Source: Palsa-601 sp052146895
GTDB lineage: Bacteria > Actinomycetota > Acidimicrobiia > Acidimicrobiales > Bog-793
NCBI GenBank assembly: GCA_052146895.1
Contig: JBKQLZ010000240.1
Location: 1 to 54,859, forward strand
Length of the DNA: 54,859 nt
Direction of reading: 5' to 3'
A program made the position numbers and the translations under genes. Each line of letters starts with the position of its first letter. Position 1 is the stretch's first letter. The notes under the pieces are model-generated. The model saw only the letters and a list, made by a program, of their open reading frames with translations. It was not told where the DNA came from and did no database searches. Below, one piece after another: positions 1-9,400 of the stretch.

Positions 1-1923
1 GTTCAGGATCTTGCCTGCATCGTCGACCGAGATGTGACGCAGCACGCTCACTTGCCCAGTCTCGAGGTCGACTTCCACGACCGACACGTGCGTCCCGAAC
101 GGGAACGTCGCGCCGGGGTACTCGAAGTCCGCCTCCGCTTGGAGAGGCACGCCGTCGCGCTCGATCGACGCCGCCGCGAGCTCTGGCCACGAGCGGGAGA
201 TGGAGGGCGTGCCCACCACGTGGAAGCGCCCGCCCGCTTTGTCGAGGACGACGTCGGCGGGATCGGCCTCGAGCAGGTCGGCTGCGAGCTCCCGCGCCCG
301 GTCGACGACCTCGCCCGCTGCCTGGTTCACTGCCGTGCCCCCGAGCTGGAGCGAGCGCGACCCACCGGTCCCGCCACCCCTCGGCACGATGTCGGTGTCC
401 CCGTGGATCACCTCGATGTCCTCGAGGGCCACGCCCATCGCGTCCGCGACGATCATCGACCAAGCCGTCGCATGACCCTGGCCGTGCGGAGACGTCCCGG
501 TCCGGACTATCACCTTGCCATCGGGTCGCACTTCGACGGCGCCGAACTCGCCCCCGGAGATCGGTGCCGTGATCTCGACGTAGCTGGAGATCCCGATGCC
601 GAGCTGCTTCACCGACTTGTCGCTCGCGCCGGCCTCACGGCGACGAGCCTGCTCGGCACGCAGGTCCTCGTATCCGGCGTGCTCGAGCGCGAGGTCGAAG
701 GCACGGGAGTAGTCGCCCGAGTCGTACTGGGTTCCGACGGCCGTCATGTACGGGAACGCGTCCGCCGCGATGAAGTTGCGCCGGCGCACGTCGGCAGGAT
801 CGAGCCCGAGCTCGGCCGCGAAGCAGTCGACCGCCCGTTCCAGAGCGGCGGTCGCCTCGGGCCGGCCCGCTCCTCGGTAAGCGACCGTCGGCATGGTGTT
901 CGTCAGGATCGACCGGGTCGAGCACTCGACCTTCGGTATGGCATAGACGCCCGGGGCCATCTGGCGGGTCATGAACGGGAGCACCGCACCGATGTCGGCG
1001 TAAGCGCCCGAGTCCTGCAGGACGTTCAGCCGGTACGCCGTGATATCGCCCTCGCGGGTGCCGCCGATCGTGACGTCCTGGACCTGCCCCCGCCCGTGCC
1101 CGAGCCCCAGCATCGAGTCCGAACGGGTCTCGGACCAACGCACCGGACGACCGAGCGCGCGGGCGCACCACGCCACGACAAGCTCCTCGGTGTACACCGA
1201 TCCCTTCGCGCCGAATCCACCTCCAACGTCTGGCGAGATCACATGGACGTCCTCGGGCGCGAGGCCGAGCTCGGCGACGAGCGTCTCTTTCACCCCGTGC
1301 GCCCCTTGCGTGGACGCAAAGAAACGCAACCGCCCCTCAACCATCTCCGCCGCCGCCGCCCGGACCTCGAGCGGGCACGGCGCGACGCGCTGATTCACGA
1401 TCCTCTGGCGCACCACGACCTCGCAGTCGTCGAAGAGAGATCCATCCTCGGGGAACTGGAGCTCGAACGGGATGTTGGTGTCGGATCCCGCGAAGATCAT
1501 CGTCTTGCTCGTGACCGCTTCCTCAGGGTCGACAACGACCGGCAACGGCTCGTACTCGATCACCACGAGCTCTGCGGCGTCCGCCCCGGCCTCCCGGCTC
1601 TCTGCGACGATGGCGATCACGGGCTCGCCGACATAACGAACGACGCCGTCGGCGAGGAACGAGCGCTTCATCGCCTGATTGAGGAAGCCCATCGGGGCGG
1701 CCGGACCGGCGTCGATGTCGTCGTTCGTGTACACCGCCACCACGCCCGGCGCCGACTGGGCGCCTCCGGCGTCGACCGCCGCGATCCGCGCGTGCGCGGA
1801 CGTCGATCGCACGAACGTCACGTGAAGAGCCCCGTCGATGGCGAGGTCACCGACGTACGTGCCCCCGACCGTCAGGAATTTAGGGTCCTCCCGGCGAAGG
1901 ACACGGTTGCCGAGGATGCTCAC
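1..1923 (-). CDS. Xanthine dehydrogenase-family molybdopterin-binding large subunit, form II CoxL-like (partial)
   Basis: Large, molybdenum-binding subunit of a molybdenum hydroxylase of the xanthine/CO dehydrogenase family, normally partnered by FeS and FAD subunits. The first 641 codons are present; the 3' end lies outside the window. A GGGFGAKG-type motif lies near residue 235, and AYRGAGRPE at residues 348-356 is the signature of form II (BMS-type) enzymes; true form I CO dehydrogenase has AYRCSFR. The substrate is therefore probably not CO and cannot be named. The GTG start at 1923 follows a TAGGGT box by 6 bases with no Shine-Dalgarno, suggesting leaderless translation and a promoter separate from the ftsB gene 22 bases upstream. 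The Mo-cofactor genes moeA, moaA and moaC sit at the other end of the window. Confidence 0.9.
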   Translation of the reverse strand, partial: MSILGNRVLRREDPKFLTVGGTYVGDLAIDGALHVTFVRSTSAHARIAAVDAGGAQSAPGVVAVYTNDDIDAGPAAPMGFLNQAMKRSFLADGVVRYVGEPVIAIVAESREAGADAAELVVIEYEPLPVVVDPEEAVTSKTMIFAGSDTNIPFELQFPEDGSLFDDCEVVVRQRIVNQRVAPCPLEVRAAAAEMVEGRLRFFASTQGAHGVKETLVAELGLAPEDVHVISPDVGGGFGAKGSVYTEELVVAWCARALGRPVRWSETRSDSMLGLGHGRGQVQDVTIGGTREGDITAYRLNVLQDSGAYADIGAVLPFMTRQMAPGVYAIPKVECSTRSILTNTMPTVAYRGAGRPEATAALERAVDCFAAELGLDPADVRRRNFIAADAFPYMTAVGTQYDSGDYSRAFDLALEHAGYEDLRAEQARRREAGASDKSVKQLGIGISSYVEITAPISGGEFGAVEVRPDGKVIVRTGTSPHGQGHATAWSMIVADAMGVALEDIEVIHGDTDIVPRGGGTGGSRSLQLGGTAVNQAAGEVVDRARELAADLLEADPADVVLDKAGGRFHVVGTPSISRSWPELAAASIERDGVPLQAEADFEYPGATFPFGTHVSVVEVDLETGQVSVLRHISVDDAGKILN

Positions 1924-1929
1924 GGAGCG

Positions 1930-1935
1930 ACCCTA
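1930..1935 (-). promoter_or_regulatory. Putative leaderless -10 box of the molybdenum hydroxylase gene
   Basis: TAGGGT on the minus strand ends 6 bases before the GTG at 1923. This matches the actinobacterial TANNNT -10 box placed so that transcription starts at the start codon. Prediction only. Confidence 0.5.
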
Positions 1936-1945
1936 CCCGTAAAGC

Positions 1946-2413
1946 TCAGGCGGACGCCTTCCAGAACTCGAGCCTTTGCACCACCCTCTGCCAGAAGCTC
2001 GGACCCCCATGCGCGGCCGATCCCCCGCCCACTTGCGCCACTTGCGAGTCGGTCGGCACGATGTCCGACTTCGGGATCGTCGTCTCGCCGAGAGGGGCGC
2101 TCGTGCCCGTAGAACCGTGGCCGCGCACCGAGCCCGTAGCCCCGCCGCCAGGCATCACCACGACCGAGCGCTGGCCCGGCTCGACGAGGCCGTACTCCTG
2201 GTGCGCGATCTGTTCGATCGTGGAACCCTGCTGCAGATCATGGACCTGGGCTTCGAGCGCTCTGTTCTCTGCGCGGACCTTGGCGAGCGCGGACGTGACC
2301 TCTGACGCGGCCGAGCGGGCGTGCATGAGGTCGGCGATCGGAACCTCTGTCAGCACGAGTACGCCGGCCAACACGACGGCAACGAGGAAGAAGATGCGGG
2401 CGCGGCGCAGCAC
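1946..2413 (-). CDS. FtsB/DivIC-family septum formation protein
   Basis: 155-residue bitopic membrane protein of the divisome; FtsB/DivIC proteins pair with FtsL and help activate septal wall synthesis. A short basic N-terminus is followed by one membrane segment (about residues 6-24), then a coiled-coil stretch rich in charged and Leu residues (about 33-62), and then the EYGLVEPGQ motif typical of the family near residue 73. The C-terminal third is Gly/Ser/Thr-rich and probably unstructured. The GTG start at 2413 lies 2 bases after the eno stop, and eno-ftsB adjacency is standard in actinobacteria, which supports the call. Confidence 0.88.
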   Translation of the reverse strand: MLRRARIFFLVAVVLAGVLVLTEVPIADLMHARSAASEVTSALAKVRAENRALEAQVHDLQQGSTIEQIAHQEYGLVEPGQRSVVVMPGGGATGSVRGHGSTGTSAPLGETTIPKSDIVPTDSQVAQVGGGSAAHGGPSFWQRVVQRLEFWKASA

Positions 2414-2415
2414 AG

Positions 2416-3702
2416 CTAGCTGACCGGCCCGTGAGCGAACGCCTGGGATCCGCGATACTCCGCCGACTCCCCGAGCTGCTCCTCGATCCGGAGCAGCTGG
2501 TTGTACTTGGAGACCCGGTCCGAGCGAGCCGGCGCACCCGACTTGATCTGGCCAGAATTCGTCGCGACGGCAAAGTCCGCGCGGGTCGTGTCCTCGGTCT
2601 CGCCCGAACGGTGCGAGACGACGACCCGGTACCTGTTACGGACGGCCGTCTCGACGGTGAGCAATGTCTCGGTGAGCGTGCCTATCTGGTTGAGCTTCAC
2701 GAGGATGGCGTTCGCGACCCCGCCGGCTATGCCCCGCTCGAGGCGGGTCACGTCCGTGACGAAATTGTCGTCGCCGACGAGCTGGACGCGCTCCCCGATC
2801 GCCCGGGTCAGCGACACCCAGCCGTCCCAGTCCTCCTCAGCCATCCCGTCTTCCAGCGAGATGACGGGGTAGCGGTCGATCACGTCTGCCCAGTAGCCAG
2901 CGAGCTCGTCCGGCGAGAGGGTTCGGCCCTCTCCGGTCAGGCGGTAGCTGCCGTCGTCCCAAAGCTCGGATGTCGCTGGGTCGAGAGCTATCGCGACCTC
3001 ATCCCCGGGCACCCGCCCAGCCTTCTCGATCGCCTCGACTAGGACTCGCAATGCGTCCTCGTTCGTCGCGAGATTCGGCGCGAAACCGCCCTCGTCGCCG
3101 ACGGCCGTCGACAGCCCTCGGGCATGCAGGACGCCCTTCAGCGAGTGGTAGGTCTCCGCTCCCCAGCGGAGAGCCTCCGCGAACGACGCCGCCCCGACCG
3201 GCACGATCATGAACTCCTGGAAGTCCACGTTGTTGTCGGCGTGCACTCCGCCGTTCAACACGTTCATCTGCGGGACCGGGAGGATGTGCGCGTCCGCACC
3301 GCCTAGGTAGCGGTAGAGCGGGACGCCCTGATCGGCCGCCGAGGCCTTGGCCACGGCGAGGGACACTCCGAGGATGGCGTTCGCGCCGAGACGGCCCTTG
3401 TTGGGCGTGCCGTCGAGGTCGATGAGCAGGTGATCGATCGATCGCTGATCGGAGGCGTCGCGACCCTCGAGCGCGCGGGCGATCTCGCCCTGCACGTGAG
3501 CGACGGCCTGTAGGACGCCCTTGCCGCCGTAGCGGTCACCACCGTCGCGGAGCTCGACGGCCTCGCCGCTCCCCGTAGACGCACCTGACGGCACGATGGC
3601 ACTCGCCTGGGCTCCGGACGCGAGACCGCACACGACCTCGACAGTCGGGTTCCCCCTCGAGTCGAGCACCTCTCGTGCGTGCAGATGGGTGATCGCGGTC
3701 AC
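2416..3702 (-). CDS. eno: Enolase (phosphopyruvate hydratase)
   Basis: Interconverts 2-phosphoglycerate and phosphoenolpyruvate in cytosolic glycolysis. The 428 residues match the usual family length. It begins with the conserved AREVLDSRGNPTVEV block and carries the KLNQIGT motif with catalytic Lys336 and the SHRSGETED loop from residue 363. The open frame runs further upstream, but GTG at 3702 was chosen because it gives the canonical N-terminus and has an AGGAG ribosome site 10 bases before it. It lies in the conserved block between mazG and ftsB, with ftsB starting 2 bases after its stop. Confidence 0.97.
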   Translation of the reverse strand: MTAITHLHAREVLDSRGNPTVEVVCGLASGAQASAIVPSGASTGSGEAVELRDGGDRYGGKGVLQAVAHVQGEIARALEGRDASDQRSIDHLLIDLDGTPNKGRLGANAILGVSLAVAKASAADQGVPLYRYLGGADAHILPVPQMNVLNGGVHADNNVDFQEFMIVPVGAASFAEALRWGAETYHSLKGVLHARGLSTAVGDEGGFAPNLATNEDALRVLVEAIEKAGRVPGDEVAIALDPATSELWDDGSYRLTGEGRTLSPDELAGYWADVIDRYPVISLEDGMAEEDWDGWVSLTRAIGERVQLVGDDNFVTDVTRLERGIAGGVANAILVKLNQIGTLTETLLTVETAVRNRYRVVVSHRSGETEDTTRADFAVATNSGQIKSGAPARSDRVSKYNQLLRIEEQLGESAEYRGSQAFAHGPVS

Positions 3703-3736
3703 GGCTGAGTTGCTCCTGTTGAAAGTGTGAGCCAAG

Positions 3737-5221
3737 TTAGCAAAGTGGCAGGTGCTGCTTGTGGACAGGACCGGAGGCGATCCATTCCACCAGGTCGGAG
3801 CCCTGTGCCTTCGCTTCGGTCTCGAGGGTCTCGACACGCACCGTAAGCCGGTCGATCGCTTGGCGCAGCGCGGTCTCCGGGTCGATGCGGCGGTCGGCTG
3901 AGAGCCGTGCAAGCAGCAGCAACAGGTCGCCTACCAGGTCGGCCGTGGCAGCCGCTCCCACTTCCTGCAACCTGGACGTCAGCTCTGCGAGCGACTCGCC
4001 CGAGCGCTCCCAACCGAGTCCGATGCTCCGCAGCTTGCGCTCGACTTTCTCGGCCCGGGCGAGAGCCGGCGTTGCCGCGGGAATGCCCTCGAGGAGGTGG
4101 GTGCGCGCCTTTGAGCGGTCCTTCGCTCGCTCCCAGTTCCTGACGACGTCGTCAGCGGTCTCGGCGACGGTGTCGCCGAAGACGTGCGGGTGCCGGGTGA
4201 CGAGCTTGCCGTTGATCGAGCGGGCGATGTCGCCGAGGTTGAACAGCCCCTCCTCGGCGCCGATGGTCGCGTGGAAGAGGACCTGGCAGAGGAGATCGCC
4301 GAGCTCCTCCTCGGCGTGGGCGGCCGCCTCTGCCGGCGCCGACGCGGGATCCGTGCCGAGCGCCTCGAGGGCCTCCATGACCTCGTAGGTCTCCTCGAGC
4401 AGGTGCCGGACGAGCGAGGCATGCGTCTGCTCCCGGTCCCACGGGCAGCGCTGGCGGAGGACGGAGACCGTCTCGGCCAACGCCAGGAGCGCGGCACCGG
4501 GTGGCTCCTCGAGGGAAGGCACGAATACCGATGTGAGGTGATCCGGCTCGAGGGAGCGATCGAGATCGGCCCACGCGACCGTCTCGACCCGCTCGTCTGC
4601 GAGGCCCAGGTGGTGGAGGAGCACGGCCGTCTGGCCAACGGGCGGCTCGTCGAGTGCCAGCTTCATGTCGGACAGGAGCTGGCGCGACCAAGCCTGCGCC
4701 ACGAGCACCGGGCCGTGGTGGCCGGCAGCCGAGACCGCGAACGTCGCCGCGTCGGCGAGAAGGACGCCGGCGCCGAGCGCATCCACTCCGAGCCGGTCGA
4801 AGGCGAGGTCGAGGTAGGAGACGGCCGGCTCCACCCGGACCTCGACGCCGCGGGCCGGGGCGGCCTCCCGCAGGAGCTCGACCGTGCGCTCGGCCACCGA
4901 GGGCGAGCCCGGGACGGCGTAGCAGACCGTGTTCCCACTCCCGCTCGGGCCGCCGAGGGTCGCGGCGTCGAGGAGCGTCGTGACGATCGACTGGTACACG
5001 TCGTCGAAGCCCGCCCCCCGCTCGTACTCGTCGTCGAGCCCCCGCACGTCCCCCCGCCGAGCTATGACCGCCGCCGCCGAAGGATGCCGGGTGGTGCGCA
5101 GGTAGACGAGTCCGGCCGAGTCGACGAGCTCGAGAGTCCGGGTCGTCAAGTGCTCCGGCCCGGCAGGCCCGAGGCCGACAACGACGATCGAGGCGCGGGA
5201 GGCGGACGCGGTCGTGATCAG
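3737..5221 (-). CDS. mazG: MazG nucleoside triphosphate pyrophosphohydrolase with N-terminal tetrapyrrole-methylase-like domain
   Basis: Hydrolyses (d)NTPs, probably aberrant ones, to monophosphates. The N-terminal half (about residues 1-230) starts with VVVGLGPAGPEHLT and has the AVPGSPSVAERT motif of the SAM-dependent tetrapyrrole methylase fold, as in the YabN fusion. The second half has MazG metal motifs: LLEETYEVMEAL, then EEELGDLLCQVLFH. No ATG, GTG or TTG occurs in frame near the domain start. The only well-placed candidate is CTG at 5221, which overlaps the TGA of the upstream lipoprotein gene as CTGA, mimicking the usual ATGA coupling. The nearest in-frame GTG, about 45 codons upstream, would add residues that do not look like the family. 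Function is sure; the start is not. Confidence 0.9.
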   Translation of the reverse strand: MITTASASRASIVVVGLGPAGPEHLTTRTLELVDSAGLVYLRTTRHPSAAAVIARRGDVRGLDDEYERGAGFDDVYQSIVTTLLDAATLGGPSGSGNTVCYAVPGSPSVAERTVELLREAAPARGVEVRVEPAVSYLDLAFDRLGVDALGAGVLLADAATFAVSAAGHHGPVLVAQAWSRQLLSDMKLALDEPPVGQTAVLLHHLGLADERVETVAWADLDRSLEPDHLTSVFVPSLEEPPGAALLALAETVSVLRQRCPWDREQTHASLVRHLLEETYEVMEALEALGTDPASAPAEAAAHAEEELGDLLCQVLFHATIGAEEGLFNLGDIARSINGKLVTRHPHVFGDTVAETADDVVRNWERAKDRSKARTHLLEGIPAATPALARAEKVERKLRSIGLGWERSGESLAELTSRLQEVGAAATADLVGDLLLLLARLSADRRIDPETALRQAIDRLTVRVETLETEAKAQGSDLVEWIASGPVHKQHLPLC

Positions 5222-6348
5222 CCGCCTGAGCCGGAGGACGGCACGGGCGCCTTCAGTAGCGGTCCCTGGACGGCCGATGGGTTCAGAACGAATCCCATCG
5301 GCGAGCCGGCCGGCACCTCGACCCGGCCGCCGAAGCCCGAGGCGCTCGACGAGCTCGAGCCGGCCTTCGTCGTCCACGTGCCGTACTGCGGGTTGACCTT
5401 GATCGAAGCCCGGCGCACGCCTGCGGAGACAGCTGACGAGAAGGCCTGGCTGTAGGTCGTGAAGATCTGGTCGAGCCCGTCGAGCGCAGGCTCGAACGGG
5501 CGCGAGGTGATGCGCAGCACGACGTAGGCGGTCCCGTTCGAGCCCGCGTAGGAGACCGGCCCAACCGTGGCTCCGGTGCGAGCGGCAGCGACCGCTGCCT
5601 CGACGGTCGTGGAGCTGTCCGATGCGAGCTGGGCGTTCGTGTAGCAACCGAACGAGCCGTTGCCAGCCGTGCCTGGCGAGTACTTCGCCAGCACCGACGA
5701 CATGCTCGCCCCCTGCTTCAGCAAGCGAGCGGCCAACTTGCCGGTGGCCTTGGTCTTCACGAACAATCCCGAAAGGCAGCTCTCCTCCGTGACCGAGGGG
5801 TGCGCTGCCTCGTAGCTTGCGATGCCGGCGAGCGTGAGAGGCACATGTGCAGCGCGAGCTGCGAGTGCGTCCTCGTCCAGCTGCAGCTGGACGAAGGAGT
5901 CCGACAGCGCGGGGCCGAGCTGCCCCAGGAGGTCGGGCTGGGTGGATCCGCATTCGCTCGTGAGGTCGCCCGCGAAGGCGCCGTTCACCTGGCTCCTGGC
6001 CAAGGCGACGGCGGCCGGAGGCAGAGCCAGGTGAGCCGACTGGACGACTGTGTGCGCAACCTGCGTGTCGATCAGGTTCGTGAGAACGAAGGCCACGAAC
6101 GAGCTGTCGTAGGTGTCGCTCCCGGCGCCATCGAATCGGTAGCCGCCGGAGCTCGAGTGCTCGAGCAGGCACTCGAAGAGGTTGTTCGAGCTGGCGATGT
6201 GAAGCGCGCTGTCGAGCTGCGCCGGCGTTATCACAGTCGAGCCGACCTTGGCCGCGTACGGCGACCACTGGACGTTGCAGCCTGATCCGAGGAGCACGAG
6301 GGCGGCGCCGACCGGTAGGGCCAGCAGCCGAGTGATGAGGCGTTTCAC
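5218..6348 (-). CDS. SurA/PpiC-like lipoprotein (possible peptidylprolyl isomerase or chaperone)
   Basis: 376-residue exported lipoprotein. The N-terminus has a basic start, a hydrophobic stretch and the lipobox LLGSGC (Cys24). The next part resembles the SurA N-terminal chaperone domain, beginning AAKVGSTVITPAQLDSAL. A later part (about residues 195-285) resembles a parvulin fold, with LFVKTKATGKLAARLL, YSPGTAGNGSFG and AYVVLRITSR. The C-terminal 70 residues are Ser/Gly-rich. Whether isomerase activity is kept cannot be judged. GTG is the start. The gene sits between mfd and mazG, where mycobacteria place a different lipoprotein gene nearby. Its stop overlaps the apparent CTG start of mazG. 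Confidence 0.75.
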   Translation of the reverse strand: MKRLITRLLALPVGAALVLLGSGCNVQWSPYAAKVGSTVITPAQLDSALHIASSNNLFECLLEHSSSGGYRFDGAGSDTYDSSFVAFVLTNLIDTQVAHTVVQSAHLALPPAAVALARSQVNGAFAGDLTSECGSTQPDLLGQLGPALSDSFVQLQLDEDALAARAAHVPLTLAGIASYEAAHPSVTEESCLSGLFVKTKATGKLAARLLKQGASMSSVLAKYSPGTAGNGSFGCYTNAQLASDSSTTVEAAVAAARTGATVGPVSYAGSNGTAYVVLRITSRPFEPALDGLDQIFTTYSQAFSSAVSAGVRRASIKVNPQYGTWTTKAGSSSSSASGFGGRVEVPAGSPMGFVLNPSAVQGPLLKAPVPSSGSGG

Positions 6349-6426
6349 GATCCGCCGATGGTACGAGGGACTGGGCCAGGCAGCCAGTCGCGGCTTGGCT
6401 CACCTGGGCGCGCCTCGGCCGGCGTG

Positions 6427-9400
6427 TCAGGCGACCTGCTCGGCAGGGACCAACTCCGAGAGCAGCTGGACGATGCGAGCAGGCAGGTCCTCGCCCGATG
6501 CCAACGGGACGATGAGCTGGCTCGGCTCCTCCTTCCAGATCGCCCGTGGGTGCAGGCGGCGCAGGCGAACTTGTGCCGATACCGGCAACCGGAGCGGCGC
6601 CAGCCGCACGACGACCTCGCCGAGCCGGCCGGGGTTGCCAGGTGTTCCCGGCCGCGCCACGCCGGCGCTGATCTCCGTCACGCCGGTCCTGACGCACTCG
6701 GCTCGCAGGCGTCCGATGGCCAGAAGCGCTTGGGCCGCGTTCGGGAGAGGGCCGTAGCGATCGAGCCACTCCTGCCGCAGGTCGTCGACGGCCGACTGCT
6801 CCCTGACCTCGACGAGGCGCCGATAGGCCTCGAGGCGCAGGTCCTCCCGGCCGACGTACGACTCGGGGAGCGACGCCTTGATCGGCAGGTCGATGGTGAT
6901 CTCCACCGGGATGCGGATCGGCTCGCCCTTCAGCTCGGAGACCGCCTCGGAGACCATGCGGACATAGAGGTCGTAGCCGACCGCGGCGATGTGACCGGAC
7001 TGGTCGTTACCGAGGAGGTTCCCGGCGCCGCGGATCTCGAGGTCCCTCATGGCGATCTTGAACCCCGAACCGAGCTCTGTGTGCTCTCCGATGGTCCGCA
7101 GCCGTTCGTACGACTGCTCGGAGAGGACCCGATCCGGCGGGAACAGCAGGTATGCGTACGCCCGGCGGTCACCTCGGCCGACCCGGCCACGCAACTGGTG
7201 GAGCTGGCCGAGGCCGAGCATGTCGGCGCGGTCGACGACCATCGTGTTGACCGTCGGCATGTCGATGCCCGACTCGATGATCGTCGTGCAGACGAGAACG
7301 TCGTAGCGGCCCTCCCAGAACTCGAGCACGACCTGCTCGAGCGAGCCCTCGTCCATCTGGCCGTGGGCGATAGCGATGCGGGCGTCCGGTACGAGCTCCT
7401 GCAATCGCCTCGTCGTGGGCTCGATGTCCTGGATGCGATTGTGGACGAAGAAGACCTGGCCCTCCCTCAGCAGCTCGCGCCGGATGGCCTCTGCCACCGC
7501 GCGCTCGTCGTACTCGCCCACATAGGTGAGGATGGGCTGGCGCTCCGACGGTGGGGTGTTGATCAGCGACAGGTCTCTGATCCCGGTCAGACTCAGCTCG
7601 AGCGTCCGGGGAATCGGGCTGGCGGTGAGCGTCATGACGTCGACCCCGGCGGTCAACATCTTGATCGCTTCCTTGTGGGACACGCCGAAGCGCTGCTCCT
7701 CGTCGACGACCAGCAGACCGAGCCGCTTGAATTGGACATCGCTCCCGAGCAGGCGGTGGGTGCCGATGACGACGTCGACCGAGCCGTCGGCCAGACCTCG
7801 CACGACCTTGCGCGCTTCGGCCGCGGTGAGGAAGCGGGAGAGCATCTCGACCCGCATCGGGTAAGGCGCGAACCGGTCCCCGAACGTCTGGAGGTGCTGG
7901 CTCGCGAGAAGGGTGGTCGGGACGAGCACCGCCGTCTGGAAGCCATCCTGCACGGCCTTGAACACGGCCCGGATTGCCACCTCGGTCTTCCCGAAGCCCA
8001 CATCGCCGCAGACCAACCGGTCCATCGGGCGCGGCTGCTCCATGTCGGCCTTCACGTCGGCGATCGCCTTCAGCTGATCGACGGTCTCGGGATAGGGAAA
8101 CGCCTGCTCCATCTCGACCTGCCAGGGTGTGTCGGCCGCGAACTGGTGCCCCTCGATGCTGGCTCTGCGCTGGTACAGCTGGACGAGCTCTCTCGCTATC
8201 TCGCGCGTGGCGGCCCTGACACGAGCCTTCTGCTTCTGCCAGTCCGACCCACCCAAGCGGTTGAGCGACGGGTGATCCCCTCCCGAGTACGGAGTGATGG
8301 CGTCGATCTGGTCCGAGGGGACATAGAGCTTGTCTCCACCTCGGTACTCGAGCAGGAGGTAGTCCCGCTCGGCCCCGCCAAGGTTCCGCTTGACGAGACC
8401 TCCGTACCGCGCGACCCCGTGTATGTGGTGGACGACGAACGCCCCCGGCTCGAGATCGTCGAAGAAACCCTCGATCGCCCTCTGCCTAGGCCTCGCGACC
8501 CGGTGCGGCCGCCGCCTGCCCGTGATATCCGGTTCGGCGAGGATCGCGAGCTTCGAATTAGGAAAGACGGTGCCTTTCTCCAGCTGGGCAACCGTGATGT
8601 GCACGCCAGGGAGGCGCAGGGCGCCGCCGTCGGCAGGCTCCACGAGATCGGCGGTCAAGCCCTGTTCATCGAGCACCGTCTTGATCCGCCGGGCGGACCC
8701 GTCGCCGTCTGCGGCTATCACGACGCGGTAGCCGTCGCCACTCAGATCAGTGAGGCGCTTCACCAGTGCGGCCGCATCGCCAAGGACAGGTGGCCAGCCG
8801 CTCGTCGGGATGTTCACGATGTCGGGCGAGTCGGCTACCGCCAATACCGACGACAAGAGCGCAGCCGAGTGAGAGAGCAGGCGTTCGAAAGGCAGGTGGA
8901 GCCGCGGCACCCCATGCTCGGAGCCGGGCGCCGGCTCGCCAGGTGTCACCCAGGTCGAGGCAAGCGCATCCGCGAGGGACTCCTCTTCCTCGATCAGCTC
9001 CGCCGCGCGGTCACGGAGGCGCCGCGGCTCGACGAGGACGACTCGTGCTTCGGGAGAGAGCAGGTCGGTGAACAGGTGCTCCTCGTCGGTCAGCCACGGG
9101 AGCCAGGACTCCATGCCGTCGAAGAGAAGCCCTTCCGCGATGCGGTCGAAGACATCTCTTGCGACAGGTGACTCGCGGGCAAGGACGCGAGCGCGGTCCC
9201 GGACGGCGTCGGTCAGCACGAGCTCGCGGCAACCGAAGAACTCAACCGAGTCGATGTCGCCGATGGAGCGCTGGTCGCCCACGTCGAAATGTGTGAGCCG
9301 TTCCACCTCGTCGCCCCACAGGTCGATCCGGACACCCGCGTCGGCTGTCGACCCGAACACGTCGACTATCCCACCTCGGACCGCAAGCTCCCCCCTGTGC

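Noticed and set aside
34..2112. Very long plus-strand open frame across the left end
   Set aside because: Its protein is Arg/His/Asp-rich without motifs, and the opposite strand encodes a clear molybdenum hydroxylase and FtsB. It is a high-GC shadow frame.
6358..9171. 937-codon plus-strand open frame
   Set aside because: It is antisense to mfd, which has all helicase motifs; composition is that of an antisense shadow.
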